Of a DNA stretch of 48,369 nt, positions 34,681 to 43,892 are shown one piece after another. Each line of letters begins with the position of its first letter. Position 1 is the stretch's first letter. Source of the DNA: Pseudoflavonifractor sp. 524-17 (GTDB lineage Bacteria; Bacillota; Clostridia; Oscillospirales; Oscillospiraceae); the NCBI RefSeq assembly GCF_009935845.1, contig NZ_QWEK01000031.1, forward strand, positions 1 to 48,369. The letters are read 5' to 3'. The notes beneath the pieces were generated by a model. That model searched no databases and was not told the DNA's origin. It saw only the letters and a program-made list of their open reading frames with translations. Both the position numbers and the translations under genes were made by a program.

Positions 34681-35817
34681 GTGGCGAGAAAAGTACTGTT
34701 TACCGCCTCCACCTGGGGCCATCTGGTGAACTTCCACCTGCCGTACCTGCGGTATTTTCAGGAGGCGGGCTGGGAGGTCCACGCGGCGTGCGGGGGGCCT
34801 GCGGCGGCGGTTCCCTGCGCGGAGCGGAGCATTTCCCTGCCCTTTGAGAAGCGGCTGGGCGCCCCGGAGAATTTCAGGGCGGCAGGCATCCTGCGCAGGC
34901 GGATCCAGGCGGAGGGGTATGAGCTGATCTCCACCCACACGGCTCTGGCGGCGTTTTTCACCCGGCTGGCGGTGAAGGGTCTGAAGGAGCGGCCGAAGGT
35001 GCTGAACATGGTTCACGGGTACCTCTTTGACGGCGGCACGCCGGCGGTGAAGCGGAATATGCTGCTGGCGGCGGAGCGGTGGACAGCCTCTGAAACCGAC
35101 CTGCTGCTGACTATGAACCAGTGGGATTTCGACGCGGCCCGGCGGTACCGTCTGGGCCGGCGGATTGGATACATCCCCGGGGTGGGGGTGGACTTCTCCC
35201 GGCTGGCGGAATCCGGCGGGGAGGCGGGGGCCGGAGGCCGCCTGAGAGCGGACTGGGGCATCCCGGAGGACGCCTTCGTCGTGCTGTACGGGGCAGAGTT
35301 CTCCAGGCGGAAGAGCCAGTGGGTGCTGATCCAGGCTATGGCGCGGCTTCCGGAGGAGGCAGTGCTGGTGCTGGCTGGGGAGGGGGCCCTGCTGGCGGAG
35401 TGCAGGGCGCTGGTCCAAAGCCTGGGCCTGTCCGGGCGGGTGCTGTTTCCCGGCCACGTGCCCCTGGGGCCGTGGTACCGGGCGGCGGACGCGGTGGCGT
35501 CCGCCAGCCGGAGCGAGGGGCTGCCCTTCCATATCATGGAGGGCATGTACATGGGCGTGCCTGTTGTGGCCAGCCAGGTGAAGGGACATACGGATCTGAT
35601 CCGCCACGGGGAGAACGGCCTGCTGTGCCCCTACGGCGACCCAGACGCCTGTGCCGGCCAGATACGCGCCCTGCTCCGCGACCCCGCGCTGGGGATCAGG
35701 CTCGCCCGCAGGGCGCAGCAGGACGCCGGCCGCTATGCCCTGGACGCGGTCTTCCCCCTCGTCCGGACCCAATACGACAGCCTCTTCCACACCAAAGCTC
35801 CCGCCTATGCGAGTTAG
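34681..35817 (+). CDS. glycosyltransferase family 4 protein
   Basis: GT-B fold retaining glycosyltransferase, 378 residues, probably adding the second sugar of the repeat unit. N-terminal VLFTASTWGHLVNFHLPYLR (5-24) is the acceptor-side Rossmann start, and MVHGYLFDGG follows. In the C-terminal half, VLYGAEFSRRKSQWVLIQAM begins the donor domain and SRSEGLPFHIMEGMYMGVPV (about 281-300) carries the E-x7-E motif of GT4. GTG 34681 is six bases after AAGGAGG (34668-34674); the open frame extends back into the sugar transferase but lacks a ribosome site. Placement right after the initiating transferase supports a role in the second step. Confidence 0.92.
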   Translation: MARKVLFTASTWGHLVNFHLPYLRYFQEAGWEVHAACGGPAAAVPCAERSISLPFEKRLGAPENFRAAGILRRRIQAEGYELISTHTALAAFFTRLAVKGLKERPKVLNMVHGYLFDGGTPAVKRNMLLAAERWTASETDLLLTMNQWDFDAARRYRLGRRIGYIPGVGVDFSRLAESGGEAGAGGRLRADWGIPEDAFVVLYGAEFSRRKSQWVLIQAMARLPEEAVLVLAGEGALLAECRALVQSLGLSGRVLFPGHVPLGPWYRAADAVASASRSEGLPFHIMEGMYMGVPVVASQVKGHTDLIRHGENGLLCPYGDPDACAGQIRALLRDPALGIRLARRAQQDAGRYALDAVFPLVRTQYDSLFHTKAPAYAS

Positions 35818-35865
35818 ACGGAACCATGGCCGGGAATTTTATCGAAAGACGCAGGAGGAACACAG

Positions 35866-37341
35866 GTGAGCAAGAAAAAGGGAGCCATAAGTCAGAAACA
35901 TCCCCAGGAGGCGCCGGTGCGCATTCCCAGGTTTTGCGCGGGAATCTTCCTCTTGTACTGGCTGTTGATCGCGGCCTTTTATGTTCTGGCGGGGGAGCAG
36001 CTGCATCTGCGGCAGTCCCGCGGCGCGCTGGAGCTGCCGGCGGCGGAGTCCGGCACGGTGGAGCTGTGCCAGGGCGCGGTGGTGGAGCAGTGTTTTACCG
36101 CAGAGATCCAGCGGTTCCAGTCGGTGAGCGTCCAATGGGGCACCTATTACCGCCCCAACGCCGGGACCGTCGCCATAGAGCTGTGGAACCTGGCGGACGG
36201 AAGCCTGCTCCTCAGTCAGAGCTATGACGCGGCCGCCATCACGGAGGGCGGGCTCACCACCCTGACGGCGCGGGAGCCCATAGAGGGAATCTACGGCGCA
36301 CCCCTGCTGCTGAAGGTCTATGCCGACTGCCAGCCCGGAAGCGCGCCCTCCCCCCTGATGAACCAGTCCGCCCCGGCGCAGGAGGGCTTCTCACTCTCCT
36401 TAAACGGCGCCCCCGCACAGGGCACCCTGTGCTTCTCCGCCTCGGGCGAGGACTATATCTGGACGGGGCTGCACTACTGGGAGTTCGCCGCCGGCTTCGG
36501 CGCGGCGCTGGCCCTGGCGCTTATCTATATCTGGCGCCGCTGGGCCGCGGGAAAGCACAGCTATGTGGTCTACGCCCTGACCGCACTGAAACAGTACCGC
36601 TTCCTCATCCGGCAGCTGGTGAGCCGGGATTTCCGCACCAAGTACAAGCGCTCCGTGCTGGGTATGTTCTGGAGCTTCCTCAACCCCCTGCTCACCATGA
36701 TGGTGCAGTATTTTGTCTTCTCTACCATTTTTCGCTCGGATATCCCCAACTATGCCGCCTACCTGCTTATCGGCATCGTGTCCTTCAACTTCTTCTCCGA
36801 GGCCTGCGGCATGGCCCTGACCTCCATCATCGGCAACGCGCCGCTGATCACCAAAGTCTATATGCCAAAGTATATCTACCCCCTGACTCGTGTCATGTCC
36901 TCCGTGGTCAATCTGGGCATCTCCCTGATCCCGCTGGTTATCGTGTGCGTGGCCACCGGGGTGGAGTTCCGCAAATCCGCTGTGCTGGCCTTCTATTTTT
37001 TGGCGTGCCTGATGATCTTCAGCCTGGGGCTGGGGCTGCTGCTGTCCTCGGCCATGGTCTTTTTCCGGGACACGCAGTTCCTGTGGGGGGTGTTCAGCAT
37101 GATGTGGATGTACGCCACGCCTATTTTCTATCCAGAGAGCATCCTGCCGGAGGAGTTCAAGTTCATCCTGCGGATCAACCCCTTGTATTATTTCCTGAAA
37201 AACATCCGTATGTGTATTCTGGACGGCCTGTCCCCGGAGCCGGCAATCTATGTCCAGTGCCTTTTAATGGCGTTTGGGATGCTGGCGGCGGGGGCGGTTG
37301 TGTTCCGCGGGAGCCAGGACCGCTTTGTGCTGTATCTGTAA
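35866..37341 (+). CDS. ABC-2 polysaccharide exporter permease (Wzm/TagG-like) with an added extracytoplasmic domain
   Basis: Exports the finished lipid-linked glycan together with the ATPase downstream. The last 260 residues are a standard Wzm/TagG permease (LVSRDFRTKYKRSVLGMFWS, then six helices, FFRDTQFLWGVFSMMWMYATP). The N-terminal part is odd. One helix (FCAGIFLLYWLLIAAFYVLA, about 22-41) precedes some 160 residues of beta-type sequence (about 42-205) and a second helix (YWEFAAGFGAALALALIYIW, about 204-223). This puts a sandwich-like domain outside the cell. Typical members are only about 260-280 residues. GTG 35866 is seven bases after AGGAGG (35853-35858). Confidence 0.9.
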   Translation: MSKKKGAISQKHPQEAPVRIPRFCAGIFLLYWLLIAAFYVLAGEQLHLRQSRGALELPAAESGTVELCQGAVVEQCFTAEIQRFQSVSVQWGTYYRPNAGTVAIELWNLADGSLLLSQSYDAAAITEGGLTTLTAREPIEGIYGAPLLLKVYADCQPGSAPSPLMNQSAPAQEGFSLSLNGAPAQGTLCFSASGEDYIWTGLHYWEFAAGFGAALALALIYIWRRWAAGKHSYVVYALTALKQYRFLIRQLVSRDFRTKYKRSVLGMFWSFLNPLLTMMVQYFVFSTIFRSDIPNYAAYLLIGIVSFNFFSEACGMALTSIIGNAPLITKVYMPKYIYPLTRVMSSVVNLGISLIPLVIVCVATGVEFRKSAVLAFYFLACLMIFSLGLGLLLSSAMVFFRDTQFLWGVFSMMWMYATPIFYPESILPEEFKFILRINPLYYFLKNIRMCILDGLSPEPAIYVQCLLMAFGMLAAGAVVFRGSQDRFVLYL

Positions 37342-37351
37342 GGAGGCGGCG

Positions 37352-38080
37352 ATGAGCAAGACAATGATAGAGGTCTCCAACGTGACCATGCGCTTCCGCA
37401 TGAACAGCGACCGGATCCTCTCCCTGAAGGAGTTCGTCACCACCGCCCTGCGGGGGAAGCTGGACTACCGGGACTTCACCGCCCTGGAGGATGTGTCCTT
37501 CACGGTAAAGAAGGGGGAGACGCTGGGGCTGGTGGGCCGCAACGGCGCGGGCAAGTCCACCCTGTTAAAGGTAATCTCCGGCATTCTCAAGCCCACCCAG
37601 GGCAGCGTGGCCGCCCACGGCAACGTGGTGCCCATGCTGGAGCTGGGCAGCGGGTTCGACTTTGACCTGACGGGGAAGGAGAATATCTTCCTCAACGGGG
37701 CCATCCTGGGGTACAGCGAGTCCTTTCTGAAGGAAAAGTACCAGGAGATTGTGGACTTTTCCGAGCTGGGCGAGTTCATCCACGTGCCCATGCGCAACTA
37801 CTCCTCGGGAATGGTGGCAAGGCTGGCCTTCTCCGTGGCCACCATGGTACACCCGGATATCCTGATTGTGGACGAGATCCTCGCCGTGGGCGACGCGCAG
37901 TTCCAGGAGAAAAGCAAGGCCAGGATGATGGAGCTCATGGGAGGCGGCACCACCGTGCTCTTCGTCTCCCACAGCATTGACCAGATCAGGGATATGTGCT
38001 CCAGGGTCCTCTGGCTGGAACAGGGTATGGTAAAGATGCTCGGCAGGACCAATGAGGTGTGCGATGCCTATGCCATGTGA
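37352..38080 (+). CDS. ABC polysaccharide exporter ATP-binding protein (Wzt/TagH-like, no glycan-binding tail)
   Basis: ATPase of the exporter, 242 residues. Walker A is GRNGAGKST (near 59-67), the signature MRNYSSGMVARLAFSVATM (YSSGM form, typical of Wzt/KpsT/TagH), Walker B ILIVDEILAVGD and the H-loop FVSHS. It lacks the C-terminal carbohydrate-binding domain that lets some Wzt proteins recognise capped O-antigens, so export here is probably capping-independent. ATG 37352 follows AAGGAGG by seven bases. The 3' end overlaps the next gene by 17 bases. Confidence 0.93.
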   Translation: MSKTMIEVSNVTMRFRMNSDRILSLKEFVTTALRGKLDYRDFTALEDVSFTVKKGETLGLVGRNGAGKSTLLKVISGILKPTQGSVAAHGNVVPMLELGSGFDFDLTGKENIFLNGAILGYSESFLKEKYQEIVDFSELGEFIHVPMRNYSSGMVARLAFSVATMVHPDILIVDEILAVGDAQFQEKSKARMMELMGGGTTVLFVSHSIDQIRDMCSRVLWLEQGMVKMLGRTNEVCDAYAM

Positions 38081-39065
38081 CGCGCCGGACATCAAGATCT
38101 TTGTCTCCCGGCGGATTGACCTGGACAGCGCGGCGGTGGACAATCCCCTTTATGTGCCGGTGCGGTGCGGGGCGGTGTTCGACCCCGGCGCAGACGCCCG
38201 GTTCCAGGGGGACGACACCGGGGACAATATCTCCCAAAAGCGGATGAGCTTCTGCGAATTCACCGTGCAGTACTGGGCGTGGAAAAACGCGCAGGCGGAC
38301 TATTACGGCCTGTGCCACTACCGGCGCTACCTGTCCTTTGCCCCGCGGGAGTACCGGCCGGGCGACCACGGCCTGGTGCCCTGCGCGGTGCTGTCCCCCA
38401 GGACCATGAGGCGGTTCGGGCTGCTGGACAGGGAGAACATGGCGGCGGAGATCGCCCGGTATGACCTTGTGATCCCCCAGCCCGCAGCCGTGGAGCGCAT
38501 GCCCCTGCCCCATGGAACGGCAAAGACCGTCCGCCAGCTGTGGGAGGCCCACGACGGCCTCTTCTTCGAAAAGAAGGTCATCGACCGGATGTTTTCTCTT
38601 ATCAAGGAGTTGGCGCCGGAGTACAGCGCCTCCGCCAGGGCCTACTTCGGCGGCGGCCTGCACCGGGGGTACAACTGCTATGTGATGAGCCAGGTACTGT
38701 TTGACCGGCTGTGCCGCTTCCAGTTCCCCATTATGGAGGCGGTGGAACGGGAGCTGGACACTGCCGGCTGCACCCCAGAGATGCGCCGCACCCCGGCCTA
38801 CGTGGGGGAAATGCTCTTCGGCATCTTCCTCCACCACGTGATAACGAACGAGCAGTGGCGCGTCAGCCAGCGGCAGCTGGTCCTCTTTGGCGAGACCAGG
38901 GCCATGGCCCCCGCGGCCCTGGCCCGATGGTATGCCACCTATTGGCTGGACCGGCTGACAAGAGCGGCGGTCAAACCCTTTTTCCCCCTGGGATCCAACC
39001 GGAGGGAGGCCTGTAAAAAAGTCTATTACCGCCTCACCAGGGCGGGTATAAATGAGAGAGAGTAG
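38064..39065 (+). CDS. DUF4422 (glycosyltransferase-like) protein
   Basis: Putative glycosyltransferase found in polysaccharide clusters, 333 residues. It begins almost at once with the family start DIKIFVSRRIDLDSAAVDNP and continues CGAVFDPGADARFQGDDTGD, NISQKRMSFCEFTVQYWAWK and ADYYGLCHYRRYLSF. These motifs are shared with the next gene at both protein and DNA level. The C-terminus ends in a basic tail FFPLGSNRREACKKVYY. I chose ATG 38064, six bases after GAGG; it overlaps the ATPase stop. Enzymatic activity for DUF4422 is inferred from context rather than shown. Confidence 0.85.
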   Translation: MPMPCDAPDIKIFVSRRIDLDSAAVDNPLYVPVRCGAVFDPGADARFQGDDTGDNISQKRMSFCEFTVQYWAWKNAQADYYGLCHYRRYLSFAPREYRPGDHGLVPCAVLSPRTMRRFGLLDRENMAAEIARYDLVIPQPAAVERMPLPHGTAKTVRQLWEAHDGLFFEKKVIDRMFSLIKELAPEYSASARAYFGGGLHRGYNCYVMSQVLFDRLCRFQFPIMEAVERELDTAGCTPEMRRTPAYVGEMLFGIFLHHVITNEQWRVSQRQLVLFGETRAMAPAALARWYATYWLDRLTRAAVKPFFPLGSNRREACKKVYYRLTRAGINERE

Positions 39066-39073
39066 GTAGTTTG

Positions 39074-41098
39074 ATGGAAAAGCAGTTTAAGCCAGTCCCC
39101 GATGTGGAATGCCTCAAGTATCATGGAACTCCGGAGAAGCCCGACATTAAGATCTTTGTGTCCCACCGGATTGACCTGGACAGCGAGACCATTGACAACC
39201 CCCTTTATATCCCCGTGCGCTGCGGCGCGGTCTACGATGAGCGCGAAGGCATTACCATGCTGGGGGACGATACAGGGGATAATATTTCAGAGAAGCGATT
39301 AAGTTTCTGTGAGTTAACAGTTCTATATTGGGCCTGGAAAAACATAAAAGCAGATTACTATGGATTGTGTCATTATAGAAGATATTTCTCATTTTCTGAT
39401 GAGAAACTAAAAGAAGATATTTGGGGAAATATAAACTTTGATTTTATCGATGATAATGCAATAGAAAAGTTGGAAAACCATGAAGGGAAAATGAGAGATA
39501 TTATCACCAAAAATGATATGATAATATCGGCGCCTTTTGTTGATAAAAAATCTGTATATGTACAATATGAACACACGCCAGCATTACATATTAATGATTT
39601 AGACAAATGTTTAAAGATAATAGAAAAATATTACCCAAAGTATGCTGATTCGTCAAGAAAATATATATTTGGGAAAAACTTATATCCATGTAGTATGTTT
39701 ATCATGAATGCTAAACTTTTCGATGAATACTGCACGTTTTTATTTGGCGTATTAGAAAAATTTAACGAGAAAAAGAATTATGAAAATTATGGACAAGAGG
39801 CTTTCCGTACTTGTGGTCATCTTGGAGAACGGTTGTTAGGTATATTTTATATATATCACTGTAAGAAAGAAGAAAAATTGAAGTTTCGCATTTTGCAACG
39901 TTCAATTTTTTGGAATACGGAAAGAAATGAATTCCCAGAGCCTGCATTTTCTCATAACAACATTCCAGTAGTTCTGTCGAGCAGTGATTACTACGTACCT
40001 TATGCAGCTGTAACAGTTTTATCAACGTTACAACATGCATCTAAGCAATTTAATTATGATTTTATATTTTTATATAATTCAATTTCAAACAAAAACAAAG
40101 AACTACTGAGGAAAATTATGGATAATTATTCTAATGTATCTATTCGGTTTTTTTATATTACTCCGTTAATAAAAAAGTATAAATTTGTTGCAAATAATCA
40201 TGTAAGCGACGAAACCTTTTATAGGCTATTTGTGCAAAAAATTTTTAAAAACTACAAGAAAATAGTTTACCTTGATAGTGATCTTTTAGTCAAAAATGAT
40301 ATTTCAGCTCTATATAAGATTGACATTGGAGATAATCTAATAGCTGCCACGCCAGACGCTGATTGGCTTGGACAATATAATGGAGCGATACCTGTAGTAA
40401 AGCCATACTGCGATAAGAAATTAAAATTGAGTAATCCATATTTATATTTCCAAGCAGGTGTTCTTGTCTTCAACATCGAAGAAATGAGAGATACCTTTGG
40501 TGATGACGAACTCGCTGAATTTGGAAGTAAGTGCGAGTATATGTATGTTGATCAAGATGTTCTTAATGTTAAATGTCAAGGAAGAGTATATTTTTTGGAT
40601 ATACGTTGGAATATTATGTCGGCATGTGGAGGTGGTAGGACCCAAAATATTAAGACATTTACACCACTTCCCATTAAAGAAATGTATTTTAAAGGGAGAG
40701 AAGATCCATATATTATTCACTATGCTGGATATTTAAAACCTTGGGATGATCCAAGTGAAGACTTTGCGTCAGAATTTTGGGAATTAATCAGGGGTACTAT
40801 TTTATATGAGATAATTTTACAAAGGATGGCTTCTCATACATCATGGCAAACATCGGCAGATTATTTGAATTGGTATAATACGTATGCAAAGATATTTGAC
40901 ACCCGCTCTGGTGCCCGTAAATTTGCGGACAAGCTCCTTCCCCCCGGCACAGGCCGTCGGGAGTTCGCCAAAAAGCTGTTGCCCAAGGGGTCTCTGCGCT
41001 GGCGGTTCTGCAAGCAGATTTACTACATTTTCAGGCCAAAATACCGTCCTAAAAAGGAAGTTGACGTTGAGGATCTTATAGAAGAAGAGGAAGATTGA
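39074..41098 (+). CDS. DUF4422-GT8 fusion glycosyltransferase, mosaic in base composition
   Basis: Two-domain enzyme of 674 residues. Residues about 20-255 are DUF4422, closely like the previous gene (DIKIFVSHRIDLDSETIDNP). Residues about 295-575 are a GT8 domain (IPVVLSSSDYYVPYAAVTVL, DETFYRLFVQKIF, DxD motif VYLDSDLL near 400, FQAGVLVFNI, DQDVLN, IIHYAGYLKPW). The C-terminus has a double basic tail (KLLPPGTGRREFAKKLLPKG, then SLRWRFCKQIYY). Bases 39074-39280 and 40900-41098 are GC-rich like the host, while 39290-40895 is strikingly AT-rich with different codons, so the interior looks imported. ATG 39074 is used; TTG 39071 is an alternative. Confidence 0.88.
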   Translation: MEKQFKPVPDVECLKYHGTPEKPDIKIFVSHRIDLDSETIDNPLYIPVRCGAVYDEREGITMLGDDTGDNISEKRLSFCELTVLYWAWKNIKADYYGLCHYRRYFSFSDEKLKEDIWGNINFDFIDDNAIEKLENHEGKMRDIITKNDMIISAPFVDKKSVYVQYEHTPALHINDLDKCLKIIEKYYPKYADSSRKYIFGKNLYPCSMFIMNAKLFDEYCTFLFGVLEKFNEKKNYENYGQEAFRTCGHLGERLLGIFYIYHCKKEEKLKFRILQRSIFWNTERNEFPEPAFSHNNIPVVLSSSDYYVPYAAVTVLSTLQHASKQFNYDFIFLYNSISNKNKELLRKIMDNYSNVSIRFFYITPLIKKYKFVANNHVSDETFYRLFVQKIFKNYKKIVYLDSDLLVKNDISALYKIDIGDNLIAATPDADWLGQYNGAIPVVKPYCDKKLKLSNPYLYFQAGVLVFNIEEMRDTFGDDELAEFGSKCEYMYVDQDVLNVKCQGRVYFLDIRWNIMSACGGGRTQNIKTFTPLPIKEMYFKGREDPYIIHYAGYLKPWDDPSEDFASEFWELIRGTILYEIILQRMASHTSWQTSADYLNWYNTYAKIFDTRSGARKFADKLLPPGTGRREFAKKLLPKGSLRWRFCKQIYYIFRPKYRPKKEVDVEDLIEEEED

Positions 41099-41116
41099 TC
41101 ATAAGGGAGTATCACA

Positions 41117-41899
41117 ATGAAAGTTGTCATTTTGGCTGGGGGCTTTGGCACGCGGATCTCAGAAGAAAGCCAGTTCAAACCCAAACCCATGGTGGACCTC
41201 GGAGGTATGCCCATTTTGCTTCACATTATGAAGCTGTACAGCCACCACGGGTTCAACGAGTTCATCATCTGCGCGGGGTACAAGCAGCACGTAATCAAGG
41301 AGTACTTTGCGGACTATTTCCTCCACACCTCGGACATTACATACGACTTCACCAAGGGGCGCAGCGAGATGACGGTGCATCACAACTCGTCGGAGCCGTG
41401 GAAGGTGACGGTGGTGGACACGGGGCTGAACACCATGACCGGGGGCCGGGTGAAGCGTGTGAGGGAGTACATCGGGGAGGAGCCCTTTCTGCTCACCTAC
41501 GGCGACGGGGTGTCGGACCTGGACGTCACGGAGCTGGTGAACTTCCATCGGTCCCATGGGAAGCTGGTGACCATGTCGGCGTACAACGCGGGGCAGCGCT
41601 TCGGCGTGCTGGACATCGGGGCGGACGGAGCGGTGAAGGAGTTCCGGGAGAAGACCCAGGGAGACGGCAACCTGATCAACATCGGCTTTATGGTGTGCCA
41701 GCCGGAGTTTATGGACTACATTGAGGGTGACTCCACGGTACTGGAGAAAGCGCCGCTGGAGGCGGTGGCCCGAGAGGGGCAGCTCATGGCGTACAAGCAC
41801 TCAGGGTTCTGGCAGTGCATGGACACGGTGCGTGAGAAGGAGCGTCTGGAAACGCTGTGGGCCGGCGGGCAGGCGCCCTGGAAAGTGTGGGAAGACTGA
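41117..41899 (+). CDS. rfbF: glucose-1-phosphate cytidylyltransferase
   Basis: Makes CDP-glucose from CTP and glucose-1-phosphate. The 260-residue length is normal. The nucleotide-binding start is VVILAGGFGTRISEESQFKP (3-22), with KPKPMVDLGGMPILLHIMKL next, as in RfbF/AscA. YGDGVSDLDV (near 125) is the metal-binding DxD-type site, and GFWQCMDTVREKERLE is the family ending. ATG 41117 follows AAGGGAG. The next gene, rfbG, starts on its stop codon (TGATG). Together they give CDP-4-keto-6-deoxy-glucose. Confidence 0.94.
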   Translation: MKVVILAGGFGTRISEESQFKPKPMVDLGGMPILLHIMKLYSHHGFNEFIICAGYKQHVIKEYFADYFLHTSDITYDFTKGRSEMTVHHNSSEPWKVTVVDTGLNTMTGGRVKRVREYIGEEPFLLTYGDGVSDLDVTELVNFHRSHGKLVTMSAYNAGQRFGVLDIGADGAVKEFREKTQGDGNLINIGFMVCQPEFMDYIEGDSTVLEKAPLEAVAREGQLMAYKHSGFWQCMDTVREKERLETLWAGGQAPWKVWED

Positions 41900-42972
41900 T
41901 GGACAGACAGGAACTGGAATTTTACCGGGGCAAACGGGTCTTTGTCACCGGCCATACCGGGTTCAAGGGGAGCTGGCTGTGCCGGATTTTGGCGGGAGCC
42001 GGAGCCATTGTCACCGGCTATTCCCTGGAGCCGCCCACCCAGCCCAATCTCTTTTCCCTGGCGGGGCTGGAGGGGAAGATAACCTCGGTCATCGGGGACG
42101 TGCGGGACCGGGCGGCCCTTATGGCCGCGTTTCAGGCGGCCCGGCCGGAGATTGTCCTCCACCTGGCGGCCCAGCCCATCGTCCGGGACAGCTACAAGGC
42201 CCCGGCGGATACCTATGCGATTAACGTAATGGGCACCGTGAACCTTTTGGAGTGCGTCCGCCTGGTTCCGGGGGTGAGGAGCTTTTTGAACGTGACCACC
42301 GACAAGGTGTACCACAATAACGAGTGGGTGTGGGGCTACCGGGAGGACGAGCCTCTGGACGGCTTCGACCCCTACTCCAACTCAAAATCCTGCTCGGAGC
42401 TGGTGACGCACAGCTATCAAAGCAGCTTCTTCGCCGGGGACGGCGCCCCCGCCATTTCCACCGCACGGGCGGGGAACGTCATCGGCGGCGGGGACTTTGC
42501 CAACGACCGGATTCTGCCTGACTGCGTCCGGGCGGCGCGGGCGGGCCGGCCCCTGGGCGTGCGCAATCCCTGCTCCACCCGCCCCTATCAGCACGTGCTG
42601 GAGCCCCTGATGGCCTATCTGCTGATCGCCAAAAGACAGTACGAGGATAAATCCTGCGCGGGCTGGTACAACGTGGGCCCGGACGAGCACGACTGCGTTA
42701 CCACCGGCCAGCTGGCGGAGCTGTTCCGGGAAGCCTGGGGGGAGGGCTTTGCCTGGCTGAATCAGGCGGAGAAGGACGCCCCCCACGAGGCCAATTTCCT
42801 GAAGCTGGACTGCTCCAAACTGAAGGCCGCGTTTGGCTGGAGGCCGCGCTGGCGCATCGCCCAGGCCGTCCAGAAGACTGTGGAGTGGACCCGGGTGTGG
42901 CTGTCCGGCGGAATGATTCCCGCCGAGATGGACCGGGAGATTGGGATGTATTTGGAGGAGGGCGCACAATGA
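41899..42972 (+). CDS. rfbG: CDP-glucose 4,6-dehydratase
   Basis: Converts CDP-glucose to CDP-4-keto-6-deoxyglucose using bound NAD+. The 357-residue SDR protein has the cofactor loop VTGHTGFKGSWLCRIL (16-31), where GHTGFKG is the RfbG hallmark. TTDKVYHNNEWVWGYREDEP and the catalytic Tyr-x3-Lys in PYSNSKSCSELV follow. The late DCSKLKAAFGWRPRW is also typical. ATG 41899 overlaps the rfbF stop, and the frame's upstream extension is inside rfbF. The stop overlaps the reductase start (ATGA). Confidence 0.94.
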   Translation: MDRQELEFYRGKRVFVTGHTGFKGSWLCRILAGAGAIVTGYSLEPPTQPNLFSLAGLEGKITSVIGDVRDRAALMAAFQAARPEIVLHLAAQPIVRDSYKAPADTYAINVMGTVNLLECVRLVPGVRSFLNVTTDKVYHNNEWVWGYREDEPLDGFDPYSNSKSCSELVTHSYQSSFFAGDGAPAISTARAGNVIGGGDFANDRILPDCVRAARAGRPLGVRNPCSTRPYQHVLEPLMAYLLIAKRQYEDKSCAGWYNVGPDEHDCVTTGQLAELFREAWGEGFAWLNQAEKDAPHEANFLKLDCSKLKAAFGWRPRWRIAQAVQKTVEWTRVWLSGGMIPAEMDREIGMYLEEGAQ

Positions 42973-43892
42973 AAAAGGTGATTGTATCCGGTGCCAACAG
43001 TTTTGTAGGCAGTGCCCTGGTTCGGGAGTTGTTGCATCATGAGTATGAGATCTATGCTTTGGTTCGGGACGGGTGCTCCAGCAATCTCCCCCAAAGTGAG
43101 CGGGTGCATTTTGTCCCCTGCGATCTGGCGGAGACGGCCAGCTTAAAGGACCGCTTGCCCAAGCAGACGTATGATATCTTCTTTCACTTTGCATGGGCAG
43201 GCGTTGCGGGACCCGCCCGGGCGGACACGCAGCTCCAGCTGCAAAACGCCCAGTGGACGGTGGATTCCCTGCGGGCGGCGAAGGAGCTGGGCTGTGGGCG
43301 GTTCCTGTGCGCCGGCAGCATTATGGAGTATGAAGCTATGGCCGCGGCCTATACCCAGGGGAACCGGCCTGGAATGGGGTATATTTACGGCGGCGGTAAA
43401 TTGGCTGCCCATGTGATGTGCATGTCGGTGGCGGCGGAGCTTGGGATTGACCTGATCTGGCCGGAGATTACCAACACCTATGGCGTGGGGGAGAAAAGTC
43501 AAAGAGTGGTATGTACCACCATACAAAAGTGCATCCGGGGGGAGGCGCCCCAGTTCACCGCCGGGACCCAGAATTACGACTTTGTCTACATAGACGATGT
43601 AGCCCGTGCCTTCCGGCTGATTGGAGAGAAGGGCAAGCCCTTCCACGAATATCTGATTGGCAGCTCCACAGCCCGCCCCCTGAAGGAATTTTTGCTGGAA
43701 ATGCAGCGTGCCATCGCGCCGGAGCTGGACTTCCAGTTTGGGGATATTCCCTTTACTGGCATTGATCTGCCCCTGAATAAGTTTGACTGCGCCCAAACCG
43801 AGGCGGACACCGGTTTCCGGGCGGAAATCAGCTTTGGCGAGGGCTGCAGGCGTACTATGGAGTGGTGGAAATCAATGGAGGACAGGGCATGA
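42969..43892 (+). CDS. NAD(P)-dependent SDR epimerase/reductase, probably acting on the CDP-sugar
   Basis: Extended-SDR protein of 307 residues. The cofactor loop is SGANSFVGSALVREL (7-21); the catalytic residues are Ser117 (AGSIMEYEA), Tyr140 and Lys144 (YIYGGGK). Its place directly after rfbG suggests it reduces or epimerises the CDP-4-keto-6-deoxysugar, as RfbJ, RfbS, AscF or RmlD-like enzymes do. Which product forms cannot be told. ATG 42969 overlaps the rfbG stop; the stop overlaps the RmlC-like gene in ATGA. Four genes from rfbF to the RmlC homologue thus form one tightly coupled block. Confidence 0.85.
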   Translation: MKKVIVSGANSFVGSALVRELLHHEYEIYALVRDGCSSNLPQSERVHFVPCDLAETASLKDRLPKQTYDIFFHFAWAGVAGPARADTQLQLQNAQWTVDSLRAAKELGCGRFLCAGSIMEYEAMAAAYTQGNRPGMGYIYGGGKLAAHVMCMSVAAELGIDLIWPEITNTYGVGEKSQRVVCTTIQKCIRGEAPQFTAGTQNYDFVYIDDVARAFRLIGEKGKPFHEYLIGSSTARPLKEFLLEMQRAIAPELDFQFGDIPFTGIDLPLNKFDCAQTEADTGFRAEISFGEGCRRTMEWWKSMEDRA

